In this document: positions 35,607 through 44,160 of the stretch, in pieces
How the letters are laid out: the number at the start of each line of letters is the position of its first letter
Numbering within the stretch: position 1 is the first letter of the stretch
Assembly: GCF_000381905.1 (NCBI RefSeq)
Contig: NZ_KB907250.1
Span: 174,493 to 238,492, forward strand
From: Paenibacillus fonticola DSM 21315
GTDB lineage: Bacteria; Bacillota; Bacilli; Paenibacillales; Paenibacillaceae
Length of the DNA: 64,000 nt
Direction of reading: 5' to 3'
Position numbers and translations under genes: made by a program
The notes under the pieces: generated by a model
What the model was told of the DNA's origin: nothing
The model's database searches: none
The model's input: only the letters and a program-made list of their open reading frames with translations

Positions 35607-35686
35607 AAGCAAGCATGCTGAGGAGCGGAACCTCTTCGGGGGTTCCCTCTCTTTTCATACGAGCGATTGAGGGAGGGAGAGGAACT

Positions 35687-36613
35687 ATGGCTACACCTAA
35701 AGTAACCGCAGAGGCATCGTTCGTCGCCATTAATAAAAAGAAAAAGTGGCAGCCTTACGCATTATATTTCATACTACCATCATTTATATTGTACACCCTC
35801 TTCGTGATTGTTCCGACGCTAGGAAGTGTATATTACAGCTTCACCTCTTGGGATGGCATCAGCTCCGATGTTCGATTCATCGGATTAGCCAACTTCGTGG
35901 AAATTTGGAACAGTCCCAGGGTTCACAATGCATTAAAAAATACGATGGTATTAACGATCAGTCTTGTTATTCTTGAAAATATCGTCGCCATTCTCTTGGC
36001 GGTTCTCGTCGATAAAGTACGCTGGCTGAGCAAAGTATTCAGAAGCATATTTTATTTTCCGACCTTGCTAAGCGGCATCGTTATGGGATTCGTATGGGCC
36101 ATGATGCTCAACTACAACTTCGGTGTCGTCAATCAATTACTGGACAAACTCGGACTGGGCGCATTTGCCATAGACTGGCTGGGTGATCCCAAATATGCCA
36201 TGCTGGCCGTCATATTGTCTACCGTATGGAAGGGCGCAGGGTATTATATGATTATTTATCTCGCAGGCTTGCAGGGAATCCCGCAAGAGCTCAATGAGGC
36301 GGCAAGCATCGATGGAGCCAACGGCTGGCAGCAATTCCGTCATATCACCTTCCCGCTTCTGGCTGGATCGGTTACGGTTTGTATGGTTTTAGCCATGATT
36401 AGCGCGCTGAAAATATTCGATCAAATTGCAGTCATGACCGACGGAGGCCCTGGTTTTGAGACCGAAACATTGACGTATCTCATCTATAAAGTAGGCTTCG
36501 GCGAATTGCGGCAAGGGTTTGGCACCGCACTGGCGCTGGTACTGTTCTTCATCATATTGATCATTACCGTGTTCCAGGTGAAAGTCCTCCAGAAGAGGGA
36601 GGTTGAGATGTAA
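35687..36613 (+). CDS. Sugar ABC transporter permease (MalF-like)
   Basis: A 308-residue inner-membrane protein with six predicted membrane segments; the first is near 25-50 and the coupling EAA loop EAASIDGANGWQQFRHITFP is near 205-224. It pairs with the next gene to form the channel. No ATPase gene is nearby, so a shared MsmX-type ATPase encoded elsewhere is probably used, as in other Firmicute oligosaccharide importers. ATG 35687 has GGGAGAGG 4-5 bases upstream; the longer frame from 35615 adds an atypical leader. Confidence 0.93.
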   Translation: MATPKVTAEASFVAINKKKKWQPYALYFILPSFILYTLFVIVPTLGSVYYSFTSWDGISSDVRFIGLANFVEIWNSPRVHNALKNTMVLTISLVILENIVAILLAVLVDKVRWLSKVFRSIFYFPTLLSGIVMGFVWAMMLNYNFGVVNQLLDKLGLGAFAIDWLGDPKYAMLAVILSTVWKGAGYYMIIYLAGLQGIPQELNEAASIDGANGWQQFRHITFPLLAGSVTVCMVLAMISALKIFDQIAVMTDGGPGFETETLTYLIYKVGFGELRQGFGTALALVLFFIILIITVFQVKVLQKREVEM

Positions 36614-36614
36614 T

Positions 36615-37451
36615 ATGACACTGAAAACACGAAAAACACTTATAGATCTGAGTCTATTCCTGATCACGCTGGTGATCGCTGTTATTTTCTTCTTTCCGAT
36701 CTTTTTTAATATTATGTCGGCCTTTAAGAGCAATGCTGAAATATTGCGCGACGCGATCTCCTTGCCGAAGTCGCTATACTTGGGCAGCTTTAAATATTTG
36801 CTGACGGAAACGAACTATCCTTTAGCTATCGTAAACAGCTTGATTCTGACCGTCGTATCCATCCTGTTCCAGGTGATCATTATTCCTATGGCAGGCTACG
36901 CGATCCAGCGCAGAAATACGAGATGGACAAGATTTATGTTCGTCTACTTCTTGGCCGGGATGATGATTCCGTTCCAGGCCTATATGATCCCTTTGTTCAA
37001 GGAGCTGAAAATGCTCGGACTGTATGGCAGTCTAGCAGGTCCTATCATGATTTACATCGCTGGGGCGGTTGGTTTCGGCAGCCTGCTGTACTCCAGCTTC
37101 GTCAAAGGCATTCCGCTTGAAATCGAAGAGGCGGCTGAAATCGATGGCTGCTCGAAAGTAAGGACGTTCTGGATGATCGTTTTCCCGCTATTGGGGCCCG
37201 TCACGGCGAGTATGGTTGTGCTGAACGGACTTGGAATATGGAATGACTTCCTCATGCCGATGCTGGTGCTTCCGTCCGGTCAGCCGAAGACGATGGTTGT
37301 GGAAATCTATCGTTATATCGGTGAATTCTCCTCCCGCTGGGATATGATTTTTGCGGGGACGACGATGTCGGTTGTGCCGGTGCTCCTTGCGTTTATTTTT
37401 CTGCAAAAGTATTTCGTCAAAGGCATTGCCGCAGGGGCAACAAAAGGATAG
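36615..37451 (+). CDS. Sugar ABC transporter permease (MalG-like)
   Basis: A 278-residue permease with six membrane segments (first near 9-30) and the EAA loop EEAAEIDGCSKVRTFWMIVFP near 180-200. The ATG lies 1 base after the stop of the first permease, implying coupled translation. Together with the lipoprotein at 34275 it forms a CUT1-type importer for a plant-derived oligosaccharide. A terminator follows. Confidence 0.93.
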   Translation: MTLKTRKTLIDLSLFLITLVIAVIFFFPIFFNIMSAFKSNAEILRDAISLPKSLYLGSFKYLLTETNYPLAIVNSLILTVVSILFQVIIIPMAGYAIQRRNTRWTRFMFVYFLAGMMIPFQAYMIPLFKELKMLGLYGSLAGPIMIYIAGAVGFGSLLYSSFVKGIPLEIEEAAEIDGCSKVRTFWMIVFPLLGPVTASMVVLNGLGIWNDFLMPMLVLPSGQPKTMVVEIYRYIGEFSSRWDMIFAGTTMSVVPVLLAFIFLQKYFVKGIAAGATKG

Positions 37452-37480
37452 GGGCGGGAATCATAGAATCATCGTTTATA

Positions 37481-37516
37481 TACAGCCGGGGGATTTCTTC
37501 TCCGGCTGTATTTCTT
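37481..37516 (+). terminator. Terminator of the importer operon
   Basis: ATACAGCCGG (37481-37490) pairs with CCGGCTGTAT (37503-37512), followed by TTCTT. Confidence 0.75.
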
Positions 37517-37553
37517 AAGTATGTAAATAATTATAAATTATTGGGGGATACAA

Positions 37554-39047
37554 ATGAATAAAACCATCATATATTCAGCTCCAGAGGGAGCCGTTGGTTC
37601 GAAGGATTATCGCGTTCGTGTGCGGGCTAAGGATGGAGATTGGCAGGAGCTGTTTCTTTATGAGGTAAAAGTGGACATGCATCACGTTCGCCAGGCATCG
37701 ATGGCTTATTTTGATCGCGAAGGCATCGTTGAAGTCGAGATTGAATGTTTGTTTGCCAAAATTAATTCCGTGGTCATTCGTCCGCTCTCTACGCAAATAA
37801 GGGCAGGCCATGAGGGCGGGATCCTCCGTTTTGTGATCGATCGGCCCGTGAAATTATCGGTGGAAATCAATGGCGAGCGGTTCCGCAACCTGCATCTGTT
37901 TGCTGGAGAACCGGAACAGGACGCTCCCCAGCCGGACGATCCCGGCGTAGTCGTATTAGAGCGGCCGGGAAAAACGGCCATTCATCGTGCCGCGGATATT
38001 TTGAGATTGCTTAAGACGCCGCTAGACAGCTCGGGGCAGGAGCCAGATACCCTATATTTTGCTCCAGGGCTGCATTATATCGAAGAGACGATACTACGGA
38101 TTCCGTCCGGGAAAACGGTCTATATTGCAGGCGGTGCTATCGTTGTGGGCTCGCTGGTTTGCGAACATGTACAGGATGTAACTATTAAAGGAAGAGGCGT
38201 TCTGTATTTATCCGAGTATCATAGATACTCTGCCTTCCGCGGCATCCGCATCGGGTTCTCGCACAATATCGAGGTTGAAGGATTAATTCTCATAGACCCT
38301 CCTCACTACAGTATTTATATCGGGAAGTCGAGCCAGATCCGGATCCGAAATTTTAAATCATTCAGCACAAGAGGCTGGTCGGATGGCATCGACATGATGG
38401 CCAGTTCGGATATTGAGATCGATGATGTGTTCCTTCGTACCTCGGATGATTGTATTGCCATCTACGGAACCCGCTGGGATTATCGTGGAGGCACAAGCCG
38501 CGTAAAGGTCCGCAATTCAGTATTATGGGCTGATGTCGCGCACCCGTTAATGATTGGCACACATGGCGATTACAATAAGGACGGGGATACGATCGAAGAT
38601 ATCGTGTTCGAAAATTTGGATATTCTTGAACACCACGAGCCTCAAGAGAACTATTGGGGAGCGATGGCGATCAATGCGGGCGATAAGAATACTGTCCGCA
38701 ACGTTCGATATGATGATATTCGCGTGGAGCCTTTTGAATTGGGACAATTGATCGATATTCGCGTGGTGCATAATCCCGATTATAACCCTGCGCCGGGCAC
38801 ACGCATTGAGAATATTACATTTCGCAATGTCAGCTACACAGGGGATAACGCCAAGCCGAACCGGATTTACGGATTCGATCAAGACAGAGTTGTCATGGAG
38901 TCACATTCATTCGGTTACAAATCAACGGGCGGACGATACTTCAGGCGGAAGAGGAGCATTTTCATATCAATGAGCATGCTCGAAACATTAAGTTTTTGGC
39001 TGAAGGATGATATTAGAAAATCAAGGGGATGTCCAATAAGCCCCTAA
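37554..39047 (+). CDS. GH28-like pectinase (polygalacturonase fold) with C-terminal frameshift
   Basis: A 497-residue protein with an N-terminal beta domain (about 1-125) and a right-handed beta-helix (about 140-450) like GH28 polygalacturonases and isopullulanases. Candidate catalytic aspartates are D277 in GWSDGIDM and D298/D299 in RTSDDCIAIYG, with a TGTHGDY-like segment in place of GHG. No signal peptide is seen, suggesting a cytoplasmic enzyme on imported oligogalacturonides. After about residue 446 the frame looks wrong: another frame of the same DNA (38898-39010) reads GVTFIRLQINGRTI and ends HARNIKFLAEG before a TGA, a normal-looking C-terminus. One missing base near 38892-38897 explains this. 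The catalytic part is intact, so activity may remain. Confidence 0.82.
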   Translation: MNKTIIYSAPEGAVGSKDYRVRVRAKDGDWQELFLYEVKVDMHHVRQASMAYFDREGIVEVEIECLFAKINSVVIRPLSTQIRAGHEGGILRFVIDRPVKLSVEINGERFRNLHLFAGEPEQDAPQPDDPGVVVLERPGKTAIHRAADILRLLKTPLDSSGQEPDTLYFAPGLHYIEETILRIPSGKTVYIAGGAIVVGSLVCEHVQDVTIKGRGVLYLSEYHRYSAFRGIRIGFSHNIEVEGLILIDPPHYSIYIGKSSQIRIRNFKSFSTRGWSDGIDMMASSDIEIDDVFLRTSDDCIAIYGTRWDYRGGTSRVKVRNSVLWADVAHPLMIGTHGDYNKDGDTIEDIVFENLDILEHHEPQENYWGAMAINAGDKNTVRNVRYDDIRVEPFELGQLIDIRVVHNPDYNPAPGTRIENITFRNVSYTGDNAKPNRIYGFDQDRVVMESHSFGYKSTGGRYFRRKRSIFISMSMLETLSFWLKDDIRKSRGCPISP

Positions 39048-39556
39048 AATACAAGGAACGGACACAGGGTACGCTATTTGTAAAATAACGGGGCATCTTG
39101 AGAGCTAACGGACCTACGTTCCGCTATTGACTCCAAAAGCCTGTTTATTGCAGTCCTTTTGGTTAAATAACGGAACCAGGGTCCGTAAGAATGGAGAAAG
39201 AGGGCTGTTTCAACAAATAGCGGATCGACTGTCCGTTAGCGGGTGCCCAATCCCGCGAGTTCAGTCAATTCCATCAATTTCGTCATTCTCATCACGCTAA
39301 TCAATTGCATCAGACGCATCAGACGCATCAGACGCATCAGAGGCATCAGACACACCAGACAGATCATGCACATCATGCACATCATGCACATCAGACGCAT
39401 CAGACACATCAGACGTGTCAATCTCATCTACCTCATATCAATTCAGTCTGACCATTCTCACCAATTCCACTAACCTCCAAATCTCCAAGCCATTCTCTCT
39501 GAAAATCAAGGGTGTGCCCCAAAAGTCAGTTTTTTCTGACTTTCTGGGCACCCCCT
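39027..39556 (-). repeat. Intergenic repeat, copy B (inverted relative to copy A)
   Basis: Read on the minus strand it follows copy A: end hairpin with GGGTGCCC, AAAGTCAG, CTGACTTTT and GGGCACACCC (39509-39555), a 9-bp tandem tract, then the block containing AATAGCGGA-N8-TCCGTTAG motifs in both orientations (39055-39240). At the far side AGGGGATGTCCAATAAGCC (39027-39048) matches the reverse of about 16580-16602. Its first 20 bases overlap the frameshifted tail of the GH28 gene. Confidence 0.8.
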
Positions 39557-39647
39557 CTTTTAGATGGATACTGTTATAACTTTCTTACTGTATGCTAGGT
39601 TTATTTCATTTAATTAAATGTATTGTCTTGTCTGGTAATTAAATTTA
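39048..39647. other. Gene-free region filled by repeat copy B
   Basis: About 600 bases between GH28 and kduD genes. It holds repeat copy B with its 9-bp tandem tract and end hairpin; the last 90 bases are AT-rich with no recognised signal. Confidence 0.7.
39307..39414 (+). repeat. 9-bp tandem repeat tract, 12 units
   Basis: Twelve consecutive 9-mers based on GCATCAGAC (variants ACATCATGC, ACATCAGAC, GCATCAGAG) lie inside repeat copy B. The equivalent place in copy A has about four more degenerate units. Confidence 0.9.
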
Positions 39648-40397
39648 TTATCTGGCCATCCAGCCGCCGTCTACGCAGAGAACGTGTCCATTCAAGTAAT
39701 CGGATGCCGAAGATGCCAGGAACACTGCTGGGCCTTTCAGATCTTCTGGTGTTCCCCAGCGGGCGGCAGGAATCCGATCCGTGATTGATGCGAAACGATT
39801 CTCGTCTGCACGGATTTGCGCCGTGTTATCCGTCGCCATGTAGCCGGGAGCAATTCCGTTGATTTGCAGCCCGCTGTTGGCCCACTCGTTGGCAAATGCT
39901 TTAGTTAGCCCGGCTACACCGTGCTTACTGGCTGTATAGCCCGGTACGTTAATTCCGCCTTGGTAGGAGAGCATGGAGCAAATGTTAATGATTTTACCGC
40001 TTCCTCTTTCCAGCATATGACGGCCTGCGATTTGGGACAGCAGGAATACCGTGTTCAGGTTCAGGTTAATGACATCGAACCAATCCTTCTCACTGTGGTC
40101 TTTGGCTGGCGTTCGGCGAATAATGCCGGCATTATTAACGAGAATGTCAATGTGGCCCGTAAGTTTAAGTGCTTCATCAAAGGTCTCCTGCAGCTTGCTG
40201 TGATCACTCAAGTCGACTTCGATGGCTGAAGCTTTTCTGCCCAAGCTCTCGATTTGCTTTACTGTCTCGTGACTGGAGCTTACGGAGGCGCAGACCACAT
40301 CTGCTCCTGCCTCGGCGAAGCCGATGGCGATGCCTTGACCCAATCCGCCGGTAGTTCCTGTCACTAGAGCCGTTTTGCCTGTTAAATCGAACAATTT
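39648..40397 (-). CDS. kduD: 2-dehydro-3-deoxy-D-gluconate 5-dehydrogenase (KduD)
   Basis: A 249-residue short-chain dehydrogenase that reduces 2,5-diketo-3-deoxygluconate to 2-keto-3-deoxygluconate in pectin/uronate breakdown. The cofactor motif GTTGGLGQG is at 15-23, NNAG near 89-92, and the catalytic S142, Y155 and K159 (YTASK) are present. The C-terminal half of the sequence (LNGHVLCVDGGWMAR) is typical of KduD. The start at 40397 has AAGGAG upstream; the in-frame extension to 40502 would overlap the preceding DeoR gene. It is the third gene of kduI-deoR-kduD. Confidence 0.93.
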   Translation of the reverse strand, partial: KLFDLTGKTALVTGTTGGLGQGIAIGFAEAGADVVCASVSSSHETVKQIESLGRKASAIEVDLSDHSKLQETFDEALKLTGHIDILVNNAGIIRRTPAKDHSEKDWFDVINLNLNTVFLLSQIAGRHMLERGSGKIINICSMLSYQGGINVPGYTASKHGVAGLTKAFANEWANSGLQINGIAPGYMATDNTAQIRADENRFASITDRIPAARWGTPEDLKGPAVFLASSASDYLNGHVLCVDGGWMAR

Positions 40398-40419
40398 CAT
40401 CGGTTGGACTCTCCTTTTA

Positions 40420-41193
40420 TCATTTAGAATTCTGATCTTTGCCACACTCAATCGAGACTCCTGCGTTACTGTACTGCTGTGCAATCTCGGCTGGGAGTCC
40501 ACTGTCGGTAATTATGCAGGTCAGCTCGCTTAGGGAAGCGAACGTTCGCAGTGCGGTTTGCCCGAATTTATGATGGTTAATGACGGCGATGACTTCACGG
40601 GCCGTCTCGATCAAGGCCCGCTTGAAGTCAATCAGATCCCCTGTGTAAATCGATAAACCATGCTCGGGATGAATGCCTGTCGCCGAAATAAAAGCTTTCT
40701 GAATGTTCAACTGCTGAATATATGAAGTTGCTTCCGGCCCGGCCAGCATATTACGAACCCGATAGCCGCCGGGAACGACGAGACGTATGTTGTCCTTTGC
40801 GGCCAGTTCGCTGATAATGTACACATCGTTCGTAATGACGGTAAGCGGCTCGTTATTCAAACGGCGCGCGATCTCCAGAGTCGTGCTCCCTCCGTCCAGT
40901 GCTATGATGTCATTGGGCTCGATATGCTGCACGGCTCTGTTTGCTATGTCGGCTTTCTCGTCCGCGTGCTTCGTAAGAGGCTCCTTGGACGGGAGTATTC
41001 CGAATTGATCGCTTTGCGCAAGTATGGCACCGCCGTGAACGCGGACGATTAATCCCTGCTCCTCAAGCCGGGTCAAATCCTCCCGAATCGTCTTGCCGGT
41101 AACGCCCAGCTTGTCGCTTAACTCCGCCACCGTAACCTCTTTGTTCGTCAGCAGAACCTCCATGATTCTCTCGTGCCGTCTAATCGGACTCAT
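40420..41193 (-). CDS. DeoR-family transcriptional regulator
   Basis: A 257-residue regulator with an N-terminal winged helix (VTVAELSDKLGVTGKTIREDLTRLEEQGLIVRVHGG, about 18-56, the DeoR signature) and a C-terminal sugar-phosphate sensing domain (DGGSTTLEIARRL near 99-111, VPGGYRVRNMLAG). It lies between kduI and kduD on the same strand and probably represses this operon until a phosphorylated or keto-deoxy uronate intermediate appears. The gaps to its neighbours are 33 and 22 bases. Confidence 0.92.
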   Translation of the reverse strand: MSPIRRHERIMEVLLTNKEVTVAELSDKLGVTGKTIREDLTRLEEQGLIVRVHGGAILAQSDQFGILPSKEPLTKHADEKADIANRAVQHIEPNDIIALDGGSTTLEIARRLNNEPLTVITNDVYIISELAAKDNIRLVVPGGYRVRNMLAGPEATSYIQQLNIQKAFISATGIHPEHGLSIYTGDLIDFKRALIETAREVIAVINHHKFGQTALRTFASLSELTCIITDSGLPAEIAQQYSNAGVSIECGKDQNSK

Positions 41194-41226
41194 ACCATCT
41201 CAACTCTTCCGTAAATATTTATCTCT

Positions 41227-42060
41227 CTATCTTAAATCCTTCATGGCTACGGCGTCCATATCGCTGTAGATTTTGTTGTCGCCGGCCATGCCCCAGATGA
41301 ACGTATAATTGCTCGTTCCTACACCGCTATGAATGGACCAGCTAGGAGAGATGACTGCCTCTTCGTTTCTCATCACGATATGGCGGGTTTCCGTCGGTTC
41401 GCCCATCAAATGAATAACGACAGCATCTTCAGGAAGATCAAAGTACATATAAGCTTCCATACGGCGCGGGTGAACGTGCGCTGGCATTGTATTCCACATG
41501 TTGCCTGTTTTAAGCTGCGTCATACCCATAACGAGTTGGGAACTTTGAATACCGTCCGCATGGATAAAGCGGTGGATCGTGCGGTCGTTGGAGTTTTGAA
41601 TCGAGCCAAGTGCGCTGGAATCAGCCTCGCCGAGAGTTGTCTTCGCTACTGGGAACTCTTTGTGAGCCGGTGCTGAATTCAGATAGAATTTGGCTGGCTT
41701 GTTGGCATCTTTACTTCTGAAAATAACCTCTTTGGAGCCCATTCCAACGTATAAGCAGTCTTTCGTGTTCAGATCGTACTCCGTGCCGTCTACGATAATC
41801 GTACCAGGGCCGCCTACGTTGATCGCTCCAATTTCGCGGCGTTCTAGGAAGAAGGATACGCCCAGCTCCTTCAGGTCGGTCTCCAGCTTCACATCTTGCT
41901 TTACAGGATAAGCGCCGCCGATAATCAGGCGATCCTCATGAGTTAGGACAAGCTCCAGCTTGTCGGCAGTAAACAGGGTCGGGATGTGGAATTCCTTCCG
42001 AAGCCGATCCGTGTCGAACTGTTTTACTTCATTGGGGTGAGATGCATAACGTCTTTCCAT
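41227..42060 (-). CDS. kduI: 5-dehydro-4-deoxy-D-glucuronate isomerase (KduI)
   Basis: A 277-residue cupin isomerase converting 4-deoxy-5-ketouronate, from unsaturated galacturonate or glucuronate, to 2,5-diketo-3-deoxygluconate. The zinc ligands match those of the E. coli enzyme: H195, H197 and E202 in MPAHVHPRRMEAYMYF, and H244 in SWSIHSG. Family length is about 276, so it is complete. First gene of the minus-strand operon with a DeoR regulator and kduD. Its substrate is what the GH88 enzyme at 14770 would release. Confidence 0.96.
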   Translation of the reverse strand: MERRYASHPNEVKQFDTDRLRKEFHIPTLFTADKLELVLTHEDRLIIGGAYPVKQDVKLETDLKELGVSFFLERREIGAINVGGPGTIIVDGTEYDLNTKDCLYVGMGSKEVIFRSKDANKPAKFYLNSAPAHKEFPVAKTTLGEADSSALGSIQNSNDRTIHRFIHADGIQSSQLVMGMTQLKTGNMWNTMPAHVHPRRMEAYMYFDLPEDAVVIHLMGEPTETRHIVMRNEEAVISPSWSIHSGVGTSNYTFIWGMAGDNKIYSDMDAVAMKDLR

Positions 42061-42309
42061 TTTAAAAAAGCCTCCTCTTTTCGTTCATTTTGGTTTAAAA
42101 TGTTCATATAGGTTCATATTAATCCGTTTGTGTGTATATTGCAAGCCATTTAATTATTTTGCTTCAAGAGGACAGGAGGGCAGGGCAAGACCTTAAAAAT
42201 CTGCTGAAAAGCCTTTAAAAACCCACCTTTAGCGGCAGATTGCCCATGTTATGATGAGAGGATGAAGAAGAGTAATCCAGGTAAACTAGAGACCGGAAGG
42301 GAGTTACAT

Positions 42310-43989
42310 ATGAGTCCGTATAAAAGAAGAATGAACGAAATCGTACGAAGCGTTGCGGGAAAAGCATGGAACGAGCCTTTATTAAATAGCGGTTTATGGT
42401 TCCATGGTGATATTCGCGATAATTATTATTACGCATCTTACTTGTTCGCGGCTGCCGTTAGTTCAGAAGAGGCGCCCTTGTTTAACCGTCAGGAGGGTAA
42501 ACAGCTGGCTGAAGATGTACTGGAACGGGTGCTTCAATTGCAGGAGATGGACCGGAATAGCTCTATGTATGGGCATTGGCCGCTTAACTTAGATCCAGTT
42601 CCCGAGCAGGCTCCCCCTCATGAGCTGCCTGTTGAATTAATGGGCAGCCTGATGGCCTATTTCTATCACAATTATGCCCAGCAAATGAGCGGTAAACTAG
42701 CAGATCGTTTTGAAAAGGCGCTCGTGAATGTGTATCGCGGCAATTTTTATCGCAAACCGCTGGAGCACTACGGTCACCACGAAGCGAAGTACACGGCGGC
42801 TAAGCTGATTTTTGGCCAACAATTTAGTGATCATGAACTGCTGGAGGAGGGAAGACATTGCCTGCGGCGTACTTTGCAAGTGTTGCGGAAGGAAGGGATG
42901 GCCGAATACGGTTCGCTTCCTTGGTTCTGGCACTGGGTTCAGTCATTCACTTGCGCTTGGGAGCTTATAGAGGACGAATCGATCAAAGGTGAAATAGCAG
43001 AAATGCTGGATCATTTATGGAGCTTAAGGGCGAACCTTTACTTAAAAGGAGCATGGGTTGGTGCGCATTCTCGAGGTTGGCCGCATGATGCGCCAAAGGA
43101 TGCGAATGTTCTGCATGATTATGTGCAGTTTGGCGACTTTGAGCTGCCCGAAAAGATGCCGCGAACGGAATACGCTGGTTTCCTGTTCTACGAAGCTCCA
43201 GAGGAAGCCCGGCGTATAGCATTAAATAGAATGCAGCCGTCTGAGGTTTGCAGTTCTATCGTCAAGACGGTCGAGGGTGAGAGGCGTGTACTGCATTCTT
43301 ATGCTTATATTACCGGACAGTTCGCTGTCGGCGGGTTATGGGAGAGAGTCAAGGAATTCGATAACGAACAGTTGCGCTGGTTGTTCAGCCTGCCCGTGCG
43401 CCGTGGTGGATTGGGGAATCAACTGTACTTTTTTCACCCAGGAGAAGGGTATGCGGAATCTGGGACTGACCCTCGCCATCAGAGCGAGTGGACAAAGGTA
43501 CTTTACCATAAAAATATAGTAATGGCGTTCTATCCATTGCCGGATGATGTCCGGGATGAAGTGATTGGTGTCATTCCAGAAGGAGACTGGCAGCAGAAGT
43601 CTAACGCCCTGTATGGCAAAGTTGAAGAGACGTATTTTGCAATATATCTGACTGGGCCTTATGGAATAAAAATCCAGCAGCAATCAGGGCATCATCTTGT
43701 TGTGTGCCGAGGTCGCAGAAGCGGTGTTGTGGTTGAAGCTGTGAGCGCTGTAGAAGCGAAGGGGCGCGGAATTACGAGCATTGATGAGTTTGCCGGTAAA
43801 ATGTCTCTTTCCAAGCCTCTATTTAATATAGAAGGAAAATTGCAGGTTGATTATACGGGATTTCTTAGCGGTAATACACTAAGCTTGCGTGTGGATGAAT
43901 CTGATGGATGCGAGTGTGTACAATTGCTAAACGGGAAAGACATCTCGTTTGATCACTACACGTATAACGTTGTTCAAATTGTACACTAA
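42310..43989 (+). CDS. Uncharacterised protein, possibly an (alpha/alpha)-barrel glycan enzyme
   Basis: A 559-residue cytoplasmic protein without signal peptide that I do not recognise. The first 330 or so residues are helical and rich in aromatics (WFHGDIRDNYYYASYLFAAA, YGSLPWFWHWVQSFTCAWEL), as in (alpha/alpha) toroid lyases and hydrolases of glycans; the remainder looks beta-rich (YGKVEETYFAIYLTGPYG). It is divergent from kduI, with about 250 bases between, suggesting a role in uronate-polymer breakdown. GGAAGGGAG lies 6 bases before the ATG at 42310. A lyase or glycosidase role is inference only. Confidence 0.6.
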   Translation: MSPYKRRMNEIVRSVAGKAWNEPLLNSGLWFHGDIRDNYYYASYLFAAAVSSEEAPLFNRQEGKQLAEDVLERVLQLQEMDRNSSMYGHWPLNLDPVPEQAPPHELPVELMGSLMAYFYHNYAQQMSGKLADRFEKALVNVYRGNFYRKPLEHYGHHEAKYTAAKLIFGQQFSDHELLEEGRHCLRRTLQVLRKEGMAEYGSLPWFWHWVQSFTCAWELIEDESIKGEIAEMLDHLWSLRANLYLKGAWVGAHSRGWPHDAPKDANVLHDYVQFGDFELPEKMPRTEYAGFLFYEAPEEARRIALNRMQPSEVCSSIVKTVEGERRVLHSYAYITGQFAVGGLWERVKEFDNEQLRWLFSLPVRRGGLGNQLYFFHPGEGYAESGTDPRHQSEWTKVLYHKNIVMAFYPLPDDVRDEVIGVIPEGDWQQKSNALYGKVEETYFAIYLTGPYGIKIQQQSGHHLVVCRGRRSGVVVEAVSAVEAKGRGITSIDEFAGKMSLSKPLFNIEGKLQVDYTGFLSGNTLSLRVDESDGCECVQLLNGKDISFDHYTYNVVQIVH

Positions 43990-44160
43990 GTTTCTTGTCC
44001 CCTTTGAGTAGGCAGCTGCGCAGGAGCGCTTAGCAATTACTCGGAGGGTTTTTTTCATTTCAGTGGGATACGGGAGAAATACAGTGACTGTTTTTGTTGG
44101 AAGAAAATTCATAATTAAGTTATAGTAAAAAAAGATAAAATCAAGAAAGGAATGGATGGC

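Noticed and set aside
39307..39414. CRISPR-like array
   Set aside because: The units are 9 bp without spacers; this is a simple tandem repeat, and no cas genes are present.
39243..39473. Short frames across the 9-bp tandem tract (Arg/Ile repeats on plus, Met/Arg/Leu on minus)
   Set aside because: They arise from the 9-bp periodicity; no start signal and no conservation between the two repeat copies.
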